Positions 25,275-33,661 of a DNA stretch of 64,000 bases are shown piece after piece; the stretch's first letter is position 1; each line of letters opens with the position of its first letter. A program made the translations under genes and the position numbers. Location of the stretch: IMG/VR virus record IMGVR_UViG_3300024239_000014, positions 124,001 to 188,000 of that record; one strand, written 5' to 3'. The notes under the pieces were generated by a model. It did not search any database and was not told the DNA's origin. It was given only the letters and a program-made list of their open reading frames with translations. This DNA is from a virus.

Positions 25275-25643
25275 TCACTCCTTATCTAGAATATTGTCAG
25301 TACCTAGAATCGATGCTGCCGTATCATCGATTTCTCGCGAATGAACGTAGTTATTCGACGATTTCTTCCGCACAGAAGGTTTGCAGTAGGCAGCAGGTAT
25401 AACGATCCTGTTGCCGTTGTCGTCCCAGGCAAGCCATCCACTACCTTTACCTCCGCTCATGGGCGGTCCTTCATACGGCCCGTAAGACCAAATACCCGAT
25501 GGGTAATCACAATGGAACGTGTGCTCAATCGTACGTTCCACTGCTCTGCGCGCATCGATGCTTTGCTTGGCTTTATACAGAACACCGCCAGCAATAACTA
25601 CAGCTACCAGCGTTGAGTACAAAAAGAAGGTTTTATTATTCAT
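25275..25643 (-). CDS. Membrane-anchored hypothetical protein
   Basis: Starts at the ATG MNNKTFFLYS (25643), GAGG ~11 bases upstream. Product 122 residues with one N-terminal membrane helix (~5-23) and a Gly/Pro/aromatic-rich segment (GPYEGPPMSGGKGSGWL). Probably anchored in the inner membrane facing the periplasm. Confidence 0.6.
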   Translation of the reverse strand: MNNKTFFLYSTLVAVVIAGGVLYKAKQSIDARRAVERTIEHTFHCDYPSGIWSYGPYEGPPMSGGKGSGWLAWDDNGNRIVIPAAYCKPSVRKKSSNNYVHSREIDDTAASILGTDNILDKE

Positions 25644-25658
25644 TGTCCACAATACCTC

Positions 25659-26630
25659 TCATTCAAACGTAGCGGTGCGAATCACCGTTTCGATAAAGTC
25701 CACGTAAGCAGACGTTTGCTCAGCGGCTTCTACGTAGAAGTCATTCTCCAAGAACCGCCATTCGTTACCCTGAAACATCCCGACCATGTGTCCATTGGCG
25801 TGAGAATGTCTCAGGGTAGGGCAATCATCGGAGAATTTAGTAGACCCCACGATGGTTATACCGTCTTTTGGCTGAACATGTGTTTCCAGTTCGCCAAACA
25901 GGTAAGCGTGACCAACATTGGATGTAATAACCCCTACGGTTTCAATTTTGGACGTGATGATCTGTACCACCTTATGGTCTGGACTCACGATGAACGGACC
26001 CATCTTGCGATACGCCCAACACCGGGTGTCAGTGACTTCAAATCGCCACGACGGTGGGTTGGTATTGGCGTCAAGGATTGGTATGACCGACCGTTTAAAA
26101 TCGTCGCATAGGGTGTATATTGGAAGCCTATTGGACGCCACCCAACCAATCAGCTTACGCTCTGCTTCTTCGACCGATTCAGCAGTTTCACCAACAGGTA
26201 TCTCCGTAGACATCCACTCATTCTTCTTGGTCCTGTATGTCACGATGATTCCAGGAGACAAATACGGAGGGTTCAGTATACCTACTTGAAAGCCAAATCC
26301 GTCGATATACAGCCGTGGAAAGCTATAGGTGTCTCCAGAAACCGTTACGGCTCTATCCCACATCTTCTGACCAAGCACGGAGGCGACATACGTGAAGGTG
26401 TTATCCAGAGATCTCAGTGCTTGTCTACCGTAATAAGAGTCATCGAGCTTTTTGATATCGATAACGCCGTTGTTGTGAAAATACTCGAGAATAGTCGACT
26501 GGGTCCAGTTCTTCTTTGCGTTCTCGAGTTGAATTTTCAGTTCATCATCCTGAGATGTCGACGATACCTCAGATGCAGAATTTGCATCGTGCTTACCAAA
26601 CAGCTGTTTCAAACGTTCAATGAATCGCAT
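25659..26630 (-). CDS. Hypothetical protein
   Basis: A 323-residue protein, AAGGAAGG before the ATG. The basic N-terminal helix (MRFIERLKQLFGKHD) and Ser-rich linker (~16-28) are followed by a large strand-rich domain. Contains SPDHKVVQIITSKIE and a His-rich HSHANGHMVG segment. No family assigned. Confidence 0.65.
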   Translation of the reverse strand: MRFIERLKQLFGKHDANSASEVSSTSQDDELKIQLENAKKNWTQSTILEYFHNNGVIDIKKLDDSYYGRQALRSLDNTFTYVASVLGQKMWDRAVTVSGDTYSFPRLYIDGFGFQVGILNPPYLSPGIIVTYRTKKNEWMSTEIPVGETAESVEEAERKLIGWVASNRLPIYTLCDDFKRSVIPILDANTNPPSWRFEVTDTRCWAYRKMGPFIVSPDHKVVQIITSKIETVGVITSNVGHAYLFGELETHVQPKDGITIVGSTKFSDDCPTLRHSHANGHMVGMFQGNEWRFLENDFYVEAAEQTSAYVDFIETVIRTATFE

Positions 26631-26641
26631 AGTCCTTCCTT

Positions 26642-27097
26642 TTAATTACGAAGCCGGTCTTTGATCAGTTGCAGTGCTTCTTCGAGAGTGACGGCGCGCC
26701 CAGGCTGGTTGACTTTGTCCAACTCGACTTTGAATACAGCGACGTTAGCGCCTGGTGACGATTTGTAATCGCGGGTAAACGCCAGGTCTGTACGGAACCG
26801 CCATGGTAGCGTTTCCTGCGCCCAGCCGAACACCAGCGCAGGTTGTTTCATTTCAGTATAAACTTTGATGTCACTGACTTTATAAACCGCCAGTTCCGGA
26901 ACTTCATTCTCGCAAAATTCCTTCACTTGTCGCTCTATGTCGCCGCGTTCATCTGCGGCAATGTGAAAGAGCTTAATATCACCCTCCATCGCCGATACAA
27001 GACGATTAAGGTACCGGAGACGTTCGTTATGTTCGACCACCATCTTGTTGTGGGCGATGATCGACTCGCGAGAATCATTGAGATACGGAAAAGACAT
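26642..27097 (-). CDS. Hypothetical protein with helical N-terminus
   Basis: A 151-residue protein; GAGGT precedes the ATG. The first ~60 residues look like a coiled coil (HNKMVVEHNERLRYLNRLVS), the rest alpha/beta. Close spacing (6 bases) to the PHP gene upstream suggests one operon. Confidence 0.6.
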   Translation of the reverse strand: MSFPYLNDSRESIIAHNKMVVEHNERLRYLNRLVSAMEGDIKLFHIAADERGDIERQVKEFCENEVPELAVYKVSDIKVYTEMKQPALVFGWAQETLPWRFRTDLAFTRDYKSSPGANVAVFKVELDKVNQPGRAVTLEEALQLIKDRLRN

Positions 27098-27103
27098 AAG
27101 GAC

Positions 27104-27850
27104 TTACCTCGTTTTACGTAGATCTGGCGAATGAATGACATTAAGACCCAATTCTTTTGCACGGGACTGTAACGTCAATACGTGTTTGTCGCACAACGCG
27201 TTTACCGCGTGTGCGTCAGAATTGATGATCACCTTAGCACCGGCTTTAGCAACCATTTCCCAAAAGAAGGGTCTGGGGTAATTAACCCCTTTGCGTAAAC
27301 CGTGTGCGTTGAGCTCAAGCGGTAGGTCTAACGCTATTGCTTCGTTGATGATTCGCTCTGACAGCAAAATGGCTTGCGCTGTCTTTTCCTTGATCCACAG
27401 ATCGGGGTGGGCCAAGAAGTCAAAGTAACCAGTACGCATGGCCACGAGCAAGTCGTCTACGTACTGAACGTGGTGCTCTTCTTTAGCATTCGGAACGTAC
27501 AATTGCCGCCCGTTCACTTTCGCACAATGCTGACCGAGTACCAGGTAATCAATCCGCGTATCATTGCTGAGCAGATCGTAGTACCAGTCATGCTCTGGGA
27601 CGTACTCAAGTTCAAGACCTGCGTACAGACTGATTCGATCTTGGTACTTTTCTTTGGCTTGATAAAATGATTCCAGGTATTCACGCAACTGATTGCGTTT
27701 CAACCGATGGTATTCGTTGTCAATCAAAGGACCGTGCTCAGAAAACCCAAGTGCCGTATAGCCGTGCTTAATGGCTTCCTCGATGTAATCCTCGAAGTCA
27801 CCGGTTGCATGGCTGCAACGATACGTGTGGGTGTGCCAATTGGTTTTCAC
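27104..27850 (-). CDS. PHP-domain phosphoesterase, histidinol-phosphatase-like
   Basis: The GTG at 27850 has AAGGA eight bases upstream and gives the usual N-terminus for the family. Product 248 residues. Metal-site motifs occur in order: WHTHTYRCSHATG, GFSEHGP, GLELEY, LGQHC, FLAHPDLW and NSDAH. This is the PHP fold of the HisK/HisJ histidinol-phosphate phosphatase group, which use a metal cluster to remove phosphate. In a phage it more likely acts on another nucleotide or sugar phosphate; the substrate cannot be told from sequence. It lies between the thymidylate synthase gene and a small-gene operon. Confidence 0.85.
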   Translation of the reverse strand: MKTNWHTHTYRCSHATGDFEDYIEEAIKHGYTALGFSEHGPLIDNEYHRLKRNQLREYLESFYQAKEKYQDRISLYAGLELEYVPEHDWYYDLLSNDTRIDYLVLGQHCAKVNGRQLYVPNAKEEHHVQYVDDLLVAMRTGYFDFLAHPDLWIKEKTAQAILLSERIINEAIALDLPLELNAHGLRKGVNYPRPFFWEMVAKAGAKVIINSDAHAVNALCDKHVLTLQSRAKELGLNVIHSPDLRKTR

Positions 27851-27876
27851 AAACAAGGTCCTTAAGTGAAATAGAA

Positions 27877-27902
27877 CGGGTGGGAGGAATCCTCCCACCC
27901 CG
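27877..27902. terminator. Intergenic hairpin
   Basis: CGGGTGGGAGG-aat-CCTCCCACCCCG followed by TATGCCG, between the split thymidylate synthase and the PHP gene. Confidence 0.65.
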
Positions 27903-27909
27903 TATGCCG

Positions 27910-28209
27910 TTACACGCTGATCGGAAACTCGATCTTGCCTTGGTGGTTGTAATCGATCAACTCGATGTCCTCCCACTTGATGTCAAAGATCGACGTACCG
28001 ACCGGCACCTTGAGTCTCAAGCGCGGTCCTTCGGTCGGAGTGCGTGACAGCTGTTCTTCCACACCAGCAAACTGGTTGCTGTAGATGTGGACATCGCCGC
28101 CCGTCCAGATAAACTCACCAGGCGCATAACCGAGCTGGTTAGCGATCATGATGGTCAAAAGAGCATAGCTGGCGATGTTGAACGGCACACCGATTGGAAA
28201 ATCTGCACT
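27910..28209 (-). CDS. thyA: Thymidylate synthase, 3' exon
   Basis: Encodes the C-terminal 99 residues. It opens SADFPIGVPFNIASYALLTI and continues GEFIWTGGDVHIYSNQF, both hallmark ThyA segments (folate and dUMP site). Joined after ...YQR of the upstream exon it restores an uninterrupted ThyA. The exon boundary is set just after an intron-terminal G, as in group I introns. Confidence 0.9.
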   Translation of the reverse strand, partial: SADFPIGVPFNIASYALLTIMIANQLGYAPGEFIWTGGDVHIYSNQFAGVEEQLSRTPTEGPRLRLKVPVGTSIFDIKWEDIELIDYNHQGKIEFPISV

Positions 28210-29310
28210 CAGATCTGTTCCTACGACTCGTGACGTCGCAGCGCACCATTACGTGCTGCCGGTATCACTACCGGTGTCGGTATACATCACAGTCTCCGTC
28301 CTTAGAGACTCTCTCCTGTTTCGGTTCCACTTAGAACCTACTCTACTCGCTTCTCGCTGTTAGTCCTGCGAGGCTTTCGATATACTCTGGGCATTAAGCG
28401 TAAGTCCAGTCTTTAAACCTTTCGCTTTTAGAAGCAATTCTGAAGACCACAGTTGCCGGACAAACGTCAAACTGCCGTGCTGCTTCAGTTACAGAATCGT
28501 AAACACATCCGTCGATTACGACTTTGCGTAGGTTAGTGGGCAAGATGCCTAATCTCTTCTCAGAAAGACGCTCTTTGGTTTCCTGACTGTGTTTTTTACC
28601 GAAGAAAGGATTTTTATCTCCTATCCGTAAAATACCCTTACGGCGGAGTTTTTCCTTCGTTTCTTCAGATAGTGATCTACCCTTACTCCAGGGTGTTCTA
28701 CCTATCCCGGCTAGTCTTAAAGCCTCGATAACGTGCTGAGGTCTTTTCTTACCGTAGTTATGGTTTAATGGACCACTCCTACCGTAGACTTTTCGCCGTT
28801 CTTCTTCGGTTAATGTTTTTGCGAAATCAAGTAGCCTATTTTTAGCTAATTCCTTGATCTCAGCACAGTCGGGATGGTTTGAGTAGGTATCGCCACCACT
28901 CGCACCATCTAGGATGTTGTACACGCTTTTGTTAGCTAGGCCTTCTTTAATGAGTTCTAGCTCGCGTGCTCTAGCATCCTCTTCGGTGGAAAATTGTGCT
29001 ACTTGGAGGATGTTCCAATCCGCCATGTTGCCAGTCCAATCATCCAGCATCTTTCTATTGTGGTGGGTTCCGTTAGCCAATTCCCTAAAATGTCTTTTTA
29101 TCCTTAGGGAAAAGTTTCCAGTACTACCGTAATAGGCTTTCTTCGTCCGCACGTTGTAAAGACAGTATACTTTATATTGCATGTAAACCTCTATTAAAAG
29201 GTAGTCCATACAATAAGTCGCTCTTAGCAACGGATAGCGTCTTTTCGACATTTCCCGTTTTAAGGAGAGTTATTCGACTAGGGTCACCCCTAGAAGGCGC
29301 AGTGTGGTTT
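28210..29310 (-). mobile_element. Group I-type self-splicing intron with GIY-YIG endonuclease
   Basis: 1101 bases interrupt the thymidylate synthase frame. The upstream exon ends in ...CAGCGT (U before the splice site) and the intron ends in ...CAGATCTG, fitting the U/G rule of group I introns. Joining the exons at these points gives YQR-SAD in frame. A hairpin CTAGGGGTGACCCTAG follows the 5' splice site, and ~180 structured bases follow the endonuclease gene. The internal catalytic core was not folded here. The arrangement parallels the T4 td intron with I-TevI. Confidence 0.85.
28394..29182 (-). CDS. GIY-YIG homing endonuclease (intron-encoded)
   Basis: The ATG at 29182 has AGAGG five bases upstream; earlier in-frame starts lack an SD. 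The product has ~262 residues. The GIY-YIG domain is at ~1-90 (YKVYCLYNVRTKKAYYGST, the catalytic Arg in LRIKRHF, then ELELIKEG and YNILDGASGG). NUMOD3-type modules follow (HNYGKKRP, NPFFGKKHSQETKERLSE), then a C-terminal NUMOD1/HTH DNA-binding element (YDSVTEAARQFDV). It cuts intronless thyA alleles to spread the intron. Inserted in the intron outside its folding core. Confidence 0.9.
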   Translation of the reverse strand: MQYKVYCLYNVRTKKAYYGSTGNFSLRIKRHFRELANGTHHNRKMLDDWTGNMADWNILQVAQFSTEEDARARELELIKEGLANKSVYNILDGASGGDTYSNHPDCAEIKELAKNRLLDFAKTLTEEERRKVYGRSGPLNHNYGKKRPQHVIEALRLAGIGRTPWSKGRSLSEETKEKLRRKGILRIGDKNPFFGKKHSQETKERLSEKRLGILPTNLRKVVIDGCVYDSVTEAARQFDVCPATVVFRIASKSERFKDWTYA

Positions 29311-29931
29311 ACGCTGATACAATTGGCAACTCAATCTCAGCGTCGGAATACCAGCCTCGTCCAACTCCTGCACGGTCGGCATGAAGTCTTCGTCTTTGTA
29401 CAGACGCCACTCCACCACCCGCTCTTCGTGGGTCATTTCTTCCACGATGAACTGGAACAGACAGTGGCACGGAGCCAGTGCCATATTGCCGTTGGCGACG
29501 TTCAGATGGGGAAGAATTGATTCGTCCGGCAGTTCAGCTGGATTCCAGGCAGTTACAACGTGCCGCCGCGAAAATGGTTTTTGATTCAGCTGGGTCAGCA
29601 GTTCCGTAATCTGGTCTACCCCGTTGAAATCGCGCCACTGGGCGCCGTAGATAGGACCAAGACGCCCTTCGGCATCTGCCCAGTCGTCCCAGATGTGGAC
29701 ACCCTTGGCGACTAATTCGTTGTTGTTAGTGCTACCGCGGAGGAACCAAAACAGTTCTTCTGCCAGGCCGCGGAGGAAAACCAGCTTCGTGGTCAGGAGC
29801 GGGAACCGTTGAGCAGACAGGTCAAAGCGCATCTGAGCACCGAAGACTGAACGAGTGCCGGTACCAGTACGGTCTTTCTTGTCGCGACCGGCGGTGTAGA
29901 TGTGGCGCATGAGTTCGAGGTATTGTTTCAT
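29311..29931 (-). CDS. thyA: Thymidylate synthase, 5' exon
   Basis: Encodes the first 207 residues, from [20 protein letters not shown] to ...RLSCQLYQR. Shows the [12 protein letters not shown] loop, [14 protein letters not shown], the catalytic Cys in [10 protein letters not shown], and the [11 protein letters not shown] segment. With the 3' exon the enzyme has 306 residues, ~40 longer than E. coli ThyA, the extra lying between the catalytic Cys segment and RLSCQLYQR. It converts dUMP to dTMP with methylene-tetrahydrofolate and feeds phage DNA synthesis together with the thymidylate kinase at 45403. Confidence 0.93.
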
Positions 29932-29994
29932 GGGTTACCTTGTGGTTGTGTGGATCAAAGATGTGACAGTACCGTATTAGTTAACGGCGGTTGG

Positions 29995-30351
29995 CTACTT
30001 AGCCCAACGGAGCGTAAAGGAATGCCCTTTCTTACAAGGACAACCTTTGAGGTGACGAATCGGTTTGACCACGTACTGGTCTTTACTGCTTTCCAGGAAA
30101 TCCGCTAACTGTCGGTTCAGTTCGGTCAAGGAAGCCGCTTTGAGGATCTTCTTGCGCTTGATCGAAGCGTACCATTGGTCATTGGCAAAACCGATGGAGA
30201 GCAGCTGAGTAGCCTGCACGGTAGGTTCGTCTTCATCAGAGGTGACGATTCCTTCGGTGCAGAACATCGTCTGACGGATCAGCAGTTTCCCACTAGCTGC
30301 TACCACACGGACGATGCGGTAGTCAGATGGAGTCGTGAAACGATTGGTCAT
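29995..30351 (-). CDS. Hypothetical protein
   Basis: A 118-residue basic protein, AAAGGAAA before the ATG. Two C-terminal Cys (GCPCKKGHSF) with a following His could bind a metal but are too few to call a zinc ribbon. No family recognised. Confidence 0.6.
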   Translation of the reverse strand: MTNRFTTPSDYRIVRVVAASGKLLIRQTMFCTEGIVTSDEDEPTVQATQLLSIGFANDQWYASIKRKKILKAASLTELNRQLADFLESSKDQYVVKPIRHLKGCPCKKGHSFTLRWAK

Positions 30352-30385
30352 GGGGAATTTCCTTTATGCCGGCGATAGGGTCATA

Positions 30386-30409
30386 GAGCCGTACCGCGCG
30401 GTACGGCTC
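30386..30409. terminator. Intergenic palindrome/hairpin
   Basis: GAGCCGTACCGCGCGGTACGGCTC is a perfect 24-base palindrome before GTTATG. Unlike most hairpins here its arms are not purine-rich. Confidence 0.6.
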
Positions 30410-30423
30410 GTTATGCAGTTAAC

Positions 30424-30930
30424 TCACGCTTCATCGATCGTGTGGTCCCAGACCAGTTTACACCAGCGTAGGCCGGCTTCTTCTAAGCGACTGGCGAACC
30501 ATTTAGCAATCGCACCAAAGACAATGGCCAAGAGGCCGGCTATGAAGAACATCGCACCCCATTGCGGATGACTATGTCCCAACGGATAGAGCGTAGCAGT
30601 ACCGGAAGAAAACGACAGGATACAGAACACCATGATCATGGTTTTAGGTGTTCTAGTAGACGTATCGTAGATCTCCATGAACTGCTTTGAAAACCCGTGA
30701 CCGAAGTGGGCAATGCGGTTGTAGTGTTTATCCAGATGGACGTGATCAAAGACCAGTAACACCAATGCCGAGTACACCACGAAATAAGCCGCAATGGCCA
30801 CAAAGAGCGCCACCAGGTAAACCAGCGGTGACATCTTCGGAATGAAGTAGCTGTAGGTTAGGCAGGTACCGACATACAGCACAATGCTGTACAACAGTGC
30901 GGCAAGAAACCGCTTATGTCTGGGGTTCAT
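30424..30930 (-). CDS. Four-helix membrane protein
   Basis: Starts MNPRHKRFLAAL at 30930 with GAGGA upstream, overlapping the end of the upstream gene by 17 bases. Product 168 residues with about four hydrophobic segments (~8-29, 35-59, 98-115, 126-145). Inner-membrane protein of unknown role, one of three membrane proteins in this neighbourhood. Confidence 0.7.
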   Translation of the reverse strand: MNPRHKRFLAALLYSIVLYVGTCLTYSYFIPKMSPLVYLVALFVAIAAYFVVYSALVLLVFDHVHLDKHYNRIAHFGHGFSKQFMEIYDTSTRTPKTMIMVFCILSFSSGTATLYPLGHSHPQWGAMFFIAGLLAIVFGAIAKWFASRLEEAGLRWCKLVWDHTIDEA

Positions 30931-31372
30931 GTGCAGGGTCCTCGGTGGTGTGTTCTTGTAAGCACAGCTCACACTGACAACCAGTCAACTTCAATGGCCA
31001 CTTGGGGCCAAAGACGACGTACGGTCGCAGGTGTCTGGAACAGAAAAGTCGTGCAGGTGTCTTGTAGTTCAGCAAGACGAGCTTCAGGCGTTCATAATCA
31101 ACCGTAAAATACCGCGATGTTTCGATATGCGAGACATCGTCGTCTCTTGAACCAACCTTACCACAGATGTCGCAATGATAACTCGGCTTGTGGAACACCT
31201 TCTGCCTAACGTCAACATTGACTTTACCTGTCTCGTTATTCATCGAGTTCCTGTCGACGTCTACAAGTACGGCTTCGTATTTGATCACTTCTTTTTCGCC
31301 AGACCATATACGCATTTGAGAAGGGTGCGAACACTGCAACCGTATCAGCCAATCCTTCAGAAGCTGTAACAT
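30914..31372 (-). CDS. Zinc-binding hypothetical protein
   Basis: The start MLQLLKDWLIRLQC at 31372 is preceded by GGAGG and overlaps the upstream stop (TGATG), so it is coupled. Product 152 residues. Two CxxC pairs (YHCDICGKVGS and CQCELCLQEH), plus FCSRHLRP between them, fit a zinc-binding fold. May bind nucleic acid or a protein partner. Confidence 0.65.
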   Translation of the reverse strand: MLQLLKDWLIRLQCSHPSQMRIWSGEKEVIKYEAVLVDVDRNSMNNETGKVNVDVRQKVFHKPSYHCDICGKVGSRDDDVSHIETSRYFTVDYERLKLVLLNYKTPARLFCSRHLRPYVVFGPKWPLKLTGCQCELCLQEHTTEDPAHEPQT

Positions 31373-31950
31373 CACAATCCCTCCAATACTTTTGCCGCAT
31401 CTTGCTGGAGCCAACCGGGAATGACTCCGCTACTGTGGTAGAAGTCCTGCTTCTGACAATCCCGCATCCGGAAGTTACGCGGCCAGTAACCCGTGGTCGT
31501 TAGACCCAAGGCTACACCGGCTACCAGTCCTGCCCAGTCCACACCCGTTTGACCGCCACTGCGGATAGACAGTTCTGGATGGTCAATACGACTCACCAAA
31601 AGACGCAGAGTGCTGAACACAAAGAGGTTAATGCGCTCTTGTGACCATCCATACTTCACCAGGGTGTAAATCCCGTTACCGGCGATATTGATGCACTTGA
31701 CATCGTATTGACCCATGTAGTCCACGATGCGGCGTGCTGCGGTCTCAGGGGTGTCTGAGTGCAGGTTAATCGATACGTACTTCCCGGCAGCAGCTTTGTA
31801 CGTCGTGATTTCACCGGCTGAGGTAAAGTCGACTGCAAAGGCAACCGTCAGGTCGGCGCTCTTGGCATTAACATACGTCCGAGGACCATAGCCTGGGCGC
31901 ATGTCTTCTGCAATGGTCAGCTTATCCAGCGCTATGGTCTTATTGGTCAT
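31372..31950 (-). CDS. SLOG-like Rossmann-fold protein
   Basis: A 192-residue protein, GGAGGAAGG before the ATG. The C-terminal SIRSGGQTGVDWAGLVAG, then GYWPRNFRMRDC, match the nucleotide-binding signature of SLOG/YpsA-type and putative molybdenum-carrier proteins (SGGQTGxDxAxL, WxPxxxRxxD). The N-terminal DLTVAFAVDFTSAGEITTYK fits the second half of such folds in permuted order. SLOG domains bind ADP-ribose or nucleotide signals and are frequent in conflict systems. It could sense or remove a defence signal (inference). Confidence 0.7.
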   Translation of the reverse strand: MTNKTIALDKLTIAEDMRPGYGPRTYVNAKSADLTVAFAVDFTSAGEITTYKAAAGKYVSINLHSDTPETAARRIVDYMGQYDVKCINIAGNGIYTLVKYGWSQERINLFVFSTLRLLVSRIDHPELSIRSGGQTGVDWAGLVAGVALGLTTTGYWPRNFRMRDCQKQDFYHSSGVIPGWLQQDAAKVLEGL

Positions 31951-32411
31951 GTTCCTTCCTCCAGGATGTAGGTAAAGACAACCCCGTCGCTATTCGCCCA
32001 ACCCTTCTCAAGGCTATTGGGGCGATACGAGTGTGCATACAGCACACCGCGAACGATGTCACCGGCTTTGCATTCTTCAAACGCATCGCCGGCACGATAG
32101 AGTTTGATCCACTCCAGACCTGCTGCCTTAGCCACGTCTTCTTCTGTAGCGTAAGGATTGGTCTCAAGAGCGATCTTCACGAGGTCAGTCTGGTCTCGTG
32201 TATGCGGATGGGTTTGGTAAAAGGCATTACGCCACGGATACCGGCCCTTGTGTCGCCACTGATCGAACACCAGCTGCTTGCACACGGTATTCGGGAGATT
32301 GACGAAGCCAGGGATCTTCCAGACCCGTTTCGCACGACGAATCACAAGGCGGTTATCCATGACCCGGACAAAGTTCACATAAACGACATTGAACTTAGTG
32401 TGCTTGCTCAC
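31947..32411 (-). CDS. Hypothetical protein
   Basis: A 154-residue protein starting at GTG, GGTGA upstream, and overlapping the end of the next membrane gene by 17 bases. Basic, aromatic-rich, alpha/beta. The stop overlaps the SLOG gene start, so all are one operon. Function unknown. Confidence 0.6.
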   Translation of the reverse strand: MSKHTKFNVVYVNFVRVMDNRLVIRRAKRVWKIPGFVNLPNTVCKQLVFDQWRHKGRYPWRNAFYQTHPHTRDQTDLVKIALETNPYATEEDVAKAAGLEWIKLYRAGDAFEECKAGDIVRGVLYAHSYRPNSLEKGWANSDGVVFTYILEEGT

Positions 32412-32856
32412 GTGCTTTCACCGTCTTCGTTGCTTTCTCAAGAAGGTCATTCAGGTCTTGGTTATTGTGCACCGGGTAGTCGTGTATAGACCACTCGCCC
32501 GTAAGGATCTTGCGTGTAGCGAAGTAAAAGGCAATGGTCGCACCTAATTCCACACACGCAACGTATACGACGATGTCAGAAAGTTCGGACAGTTCGCTGA
32601 AATAAGACGCACCGTAAGTGAACACTGAGAGGCAAGTGAGTCCGGCAATGAGCCCTTCGGCTATACCTGACACCCACCCTCTGGAGTGTGATGAGGGGGG
32701 TAAGAAAAAGAGCACCTGGATGGCCATCAGTACGGTCCATAAAGCACCTAGCACTATGCCGCTGAATTTGTTGTCCGTCAGGTATACCCCGACTGACAAT
32801 ACCGAAGTGATGGCCTGAATCATCAGACAGATAACATACCAAGGTTGAATCTTCAT
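32395..32856 (-). CDS. Multi-pass membrane protein
   Basis: A 153-residue protein, GAGGA before the ATG. Four hydrophobic segments (~7-26, 32-53, 63-83, 92-112) and a soluble acidic/basic C-terminal tail. The ATG overlaps the stop of the preceding membrane gene (AATGA). The pair probably acts together in the inner membrane. Confidence 0.7.
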   Translation of the reverse strand: MKIQPWYVICLMIQAITSVLSVGVYLTDNKFSGIVLGALWTVLMAIQVLFFLPPSSHSRGWVSGIAEGLIAGLTCLSVFTYGASYFSELSELSDIVVYVACVELGATIAFYFATRKILTGEWSIHDYPVHNNQDLNDLLEKATKTVKAREQAH

Positions 32857-33290
32857 TTTCCATATCCTCGTTTGCGTGCCAATTTAACGACGTAGCACGC
32901 TACGCCAGTGCAGCATACCTGCCAGATAAATAGCTGGAGCGATATCTCCGTTTCCTTACTTATCGGGTCAGCCGTTTGACCGTAGAATCCCAGTCCTGAC
33001 ATAGCGAGCATGAAGAACGCAAAGTACAGCAGGATGGCAATACGGGTCGCTTCTTCTCGGCGTATACGCGTTTCGGCGTGCCAGAGAAGATCGCAACCGC
33101 TGATAGCAGCTTTGTGAAGAGTGTAGGCATTAAGCCCAAGCAACAACGGTGATGCCACTATTGGCACTGCCTGCCATACACCCGACCCATGAAAGGTCGT
33201 AAAGATCATGGCCAGGAAACCGATCTTTTGGAAGATGACGGAGATTATCATCAACCAGAAAAAGTCTTGCTCGTAAACTGGGTCTTTCAC
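32853..33290 (-). CDS. Multi-pass membrane protein
   Basis: A 145-residue protein starting at GTG, AAGGAG five bases upstream. Four hydrophobic segments (~10-32, 39-58, 83-102, 117-136) separated by a charged segment (HAETRIRREEATR). Coupled to the following membrane gene. Same size and topology as its neighbour, but no sequence similarity that I can confirm. Confidence 0.7.
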   Translation of the reverse strand: MKDPVYEQDFFWLMIISVIFQKIGFLAMIFTTFHGSGVWQAVPIVASPLLLGLNAYTLHKAAISGCDLLWHAETRIRREEATRIAILLYFAFFMLAMSGLGFYGQTADPISKETEISLQLFIWQVCCTGVACYVVKLARKRGYGK

Positions 33291-33310
33291 ACGGACTCCT
33301 TAACAAAAGG

Positions 33311-33661
33311 TTAATCGTACTTCGATGGTGACCAAACGCACTCCGGCTCCACAATACAGCGTTTATCCCTACCTGGCCAACGATGGGGTTTATCCTGTCG
33401 TCTAAACATCGATGACATGGACTCCATGGTCACAGTAGGTTTGAATCTCACACCACGAATGTCGTACCAGTATCGACCGATCTTGCTGTAGACATGTCCC
33501 TCGTGATAGTCGTACCAAGCTTCTGCTTCAGGAAACACTGTACGAAGAATCAAGAAGAACTGGTAGCACTGGCCGTTGGTGTAGAGTTCAGTGGTGAGGG
33601 TATTAGGACCCCTCACCGTTGCAATGAACCGCATCACCCGAACATGAAGGGAGTTATTCAT
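33311..33661 (-). CDS. Hypothetical protein
   Basis: The start at 33661 (MNNSLHVRVMRF) has GAGGA upstream and overlaps the upstream gene by 8 bases. Product 116 residues, basic, strand-rich, aromatic (YYDIRGVRF-like segments). No family recognised. Confidence 0.6.
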   Translation of the reverse strand: MNNSLHVRVMRFIATVRGPNTLTTELYTNGQCYQFFLILRTVFPEAEAWYDYHEGHVYSKIGRYWYDIRGVRFKPTVTMESMSSMFRRQDKPHRWPGRDKRCIVEPECVWSPSKYD

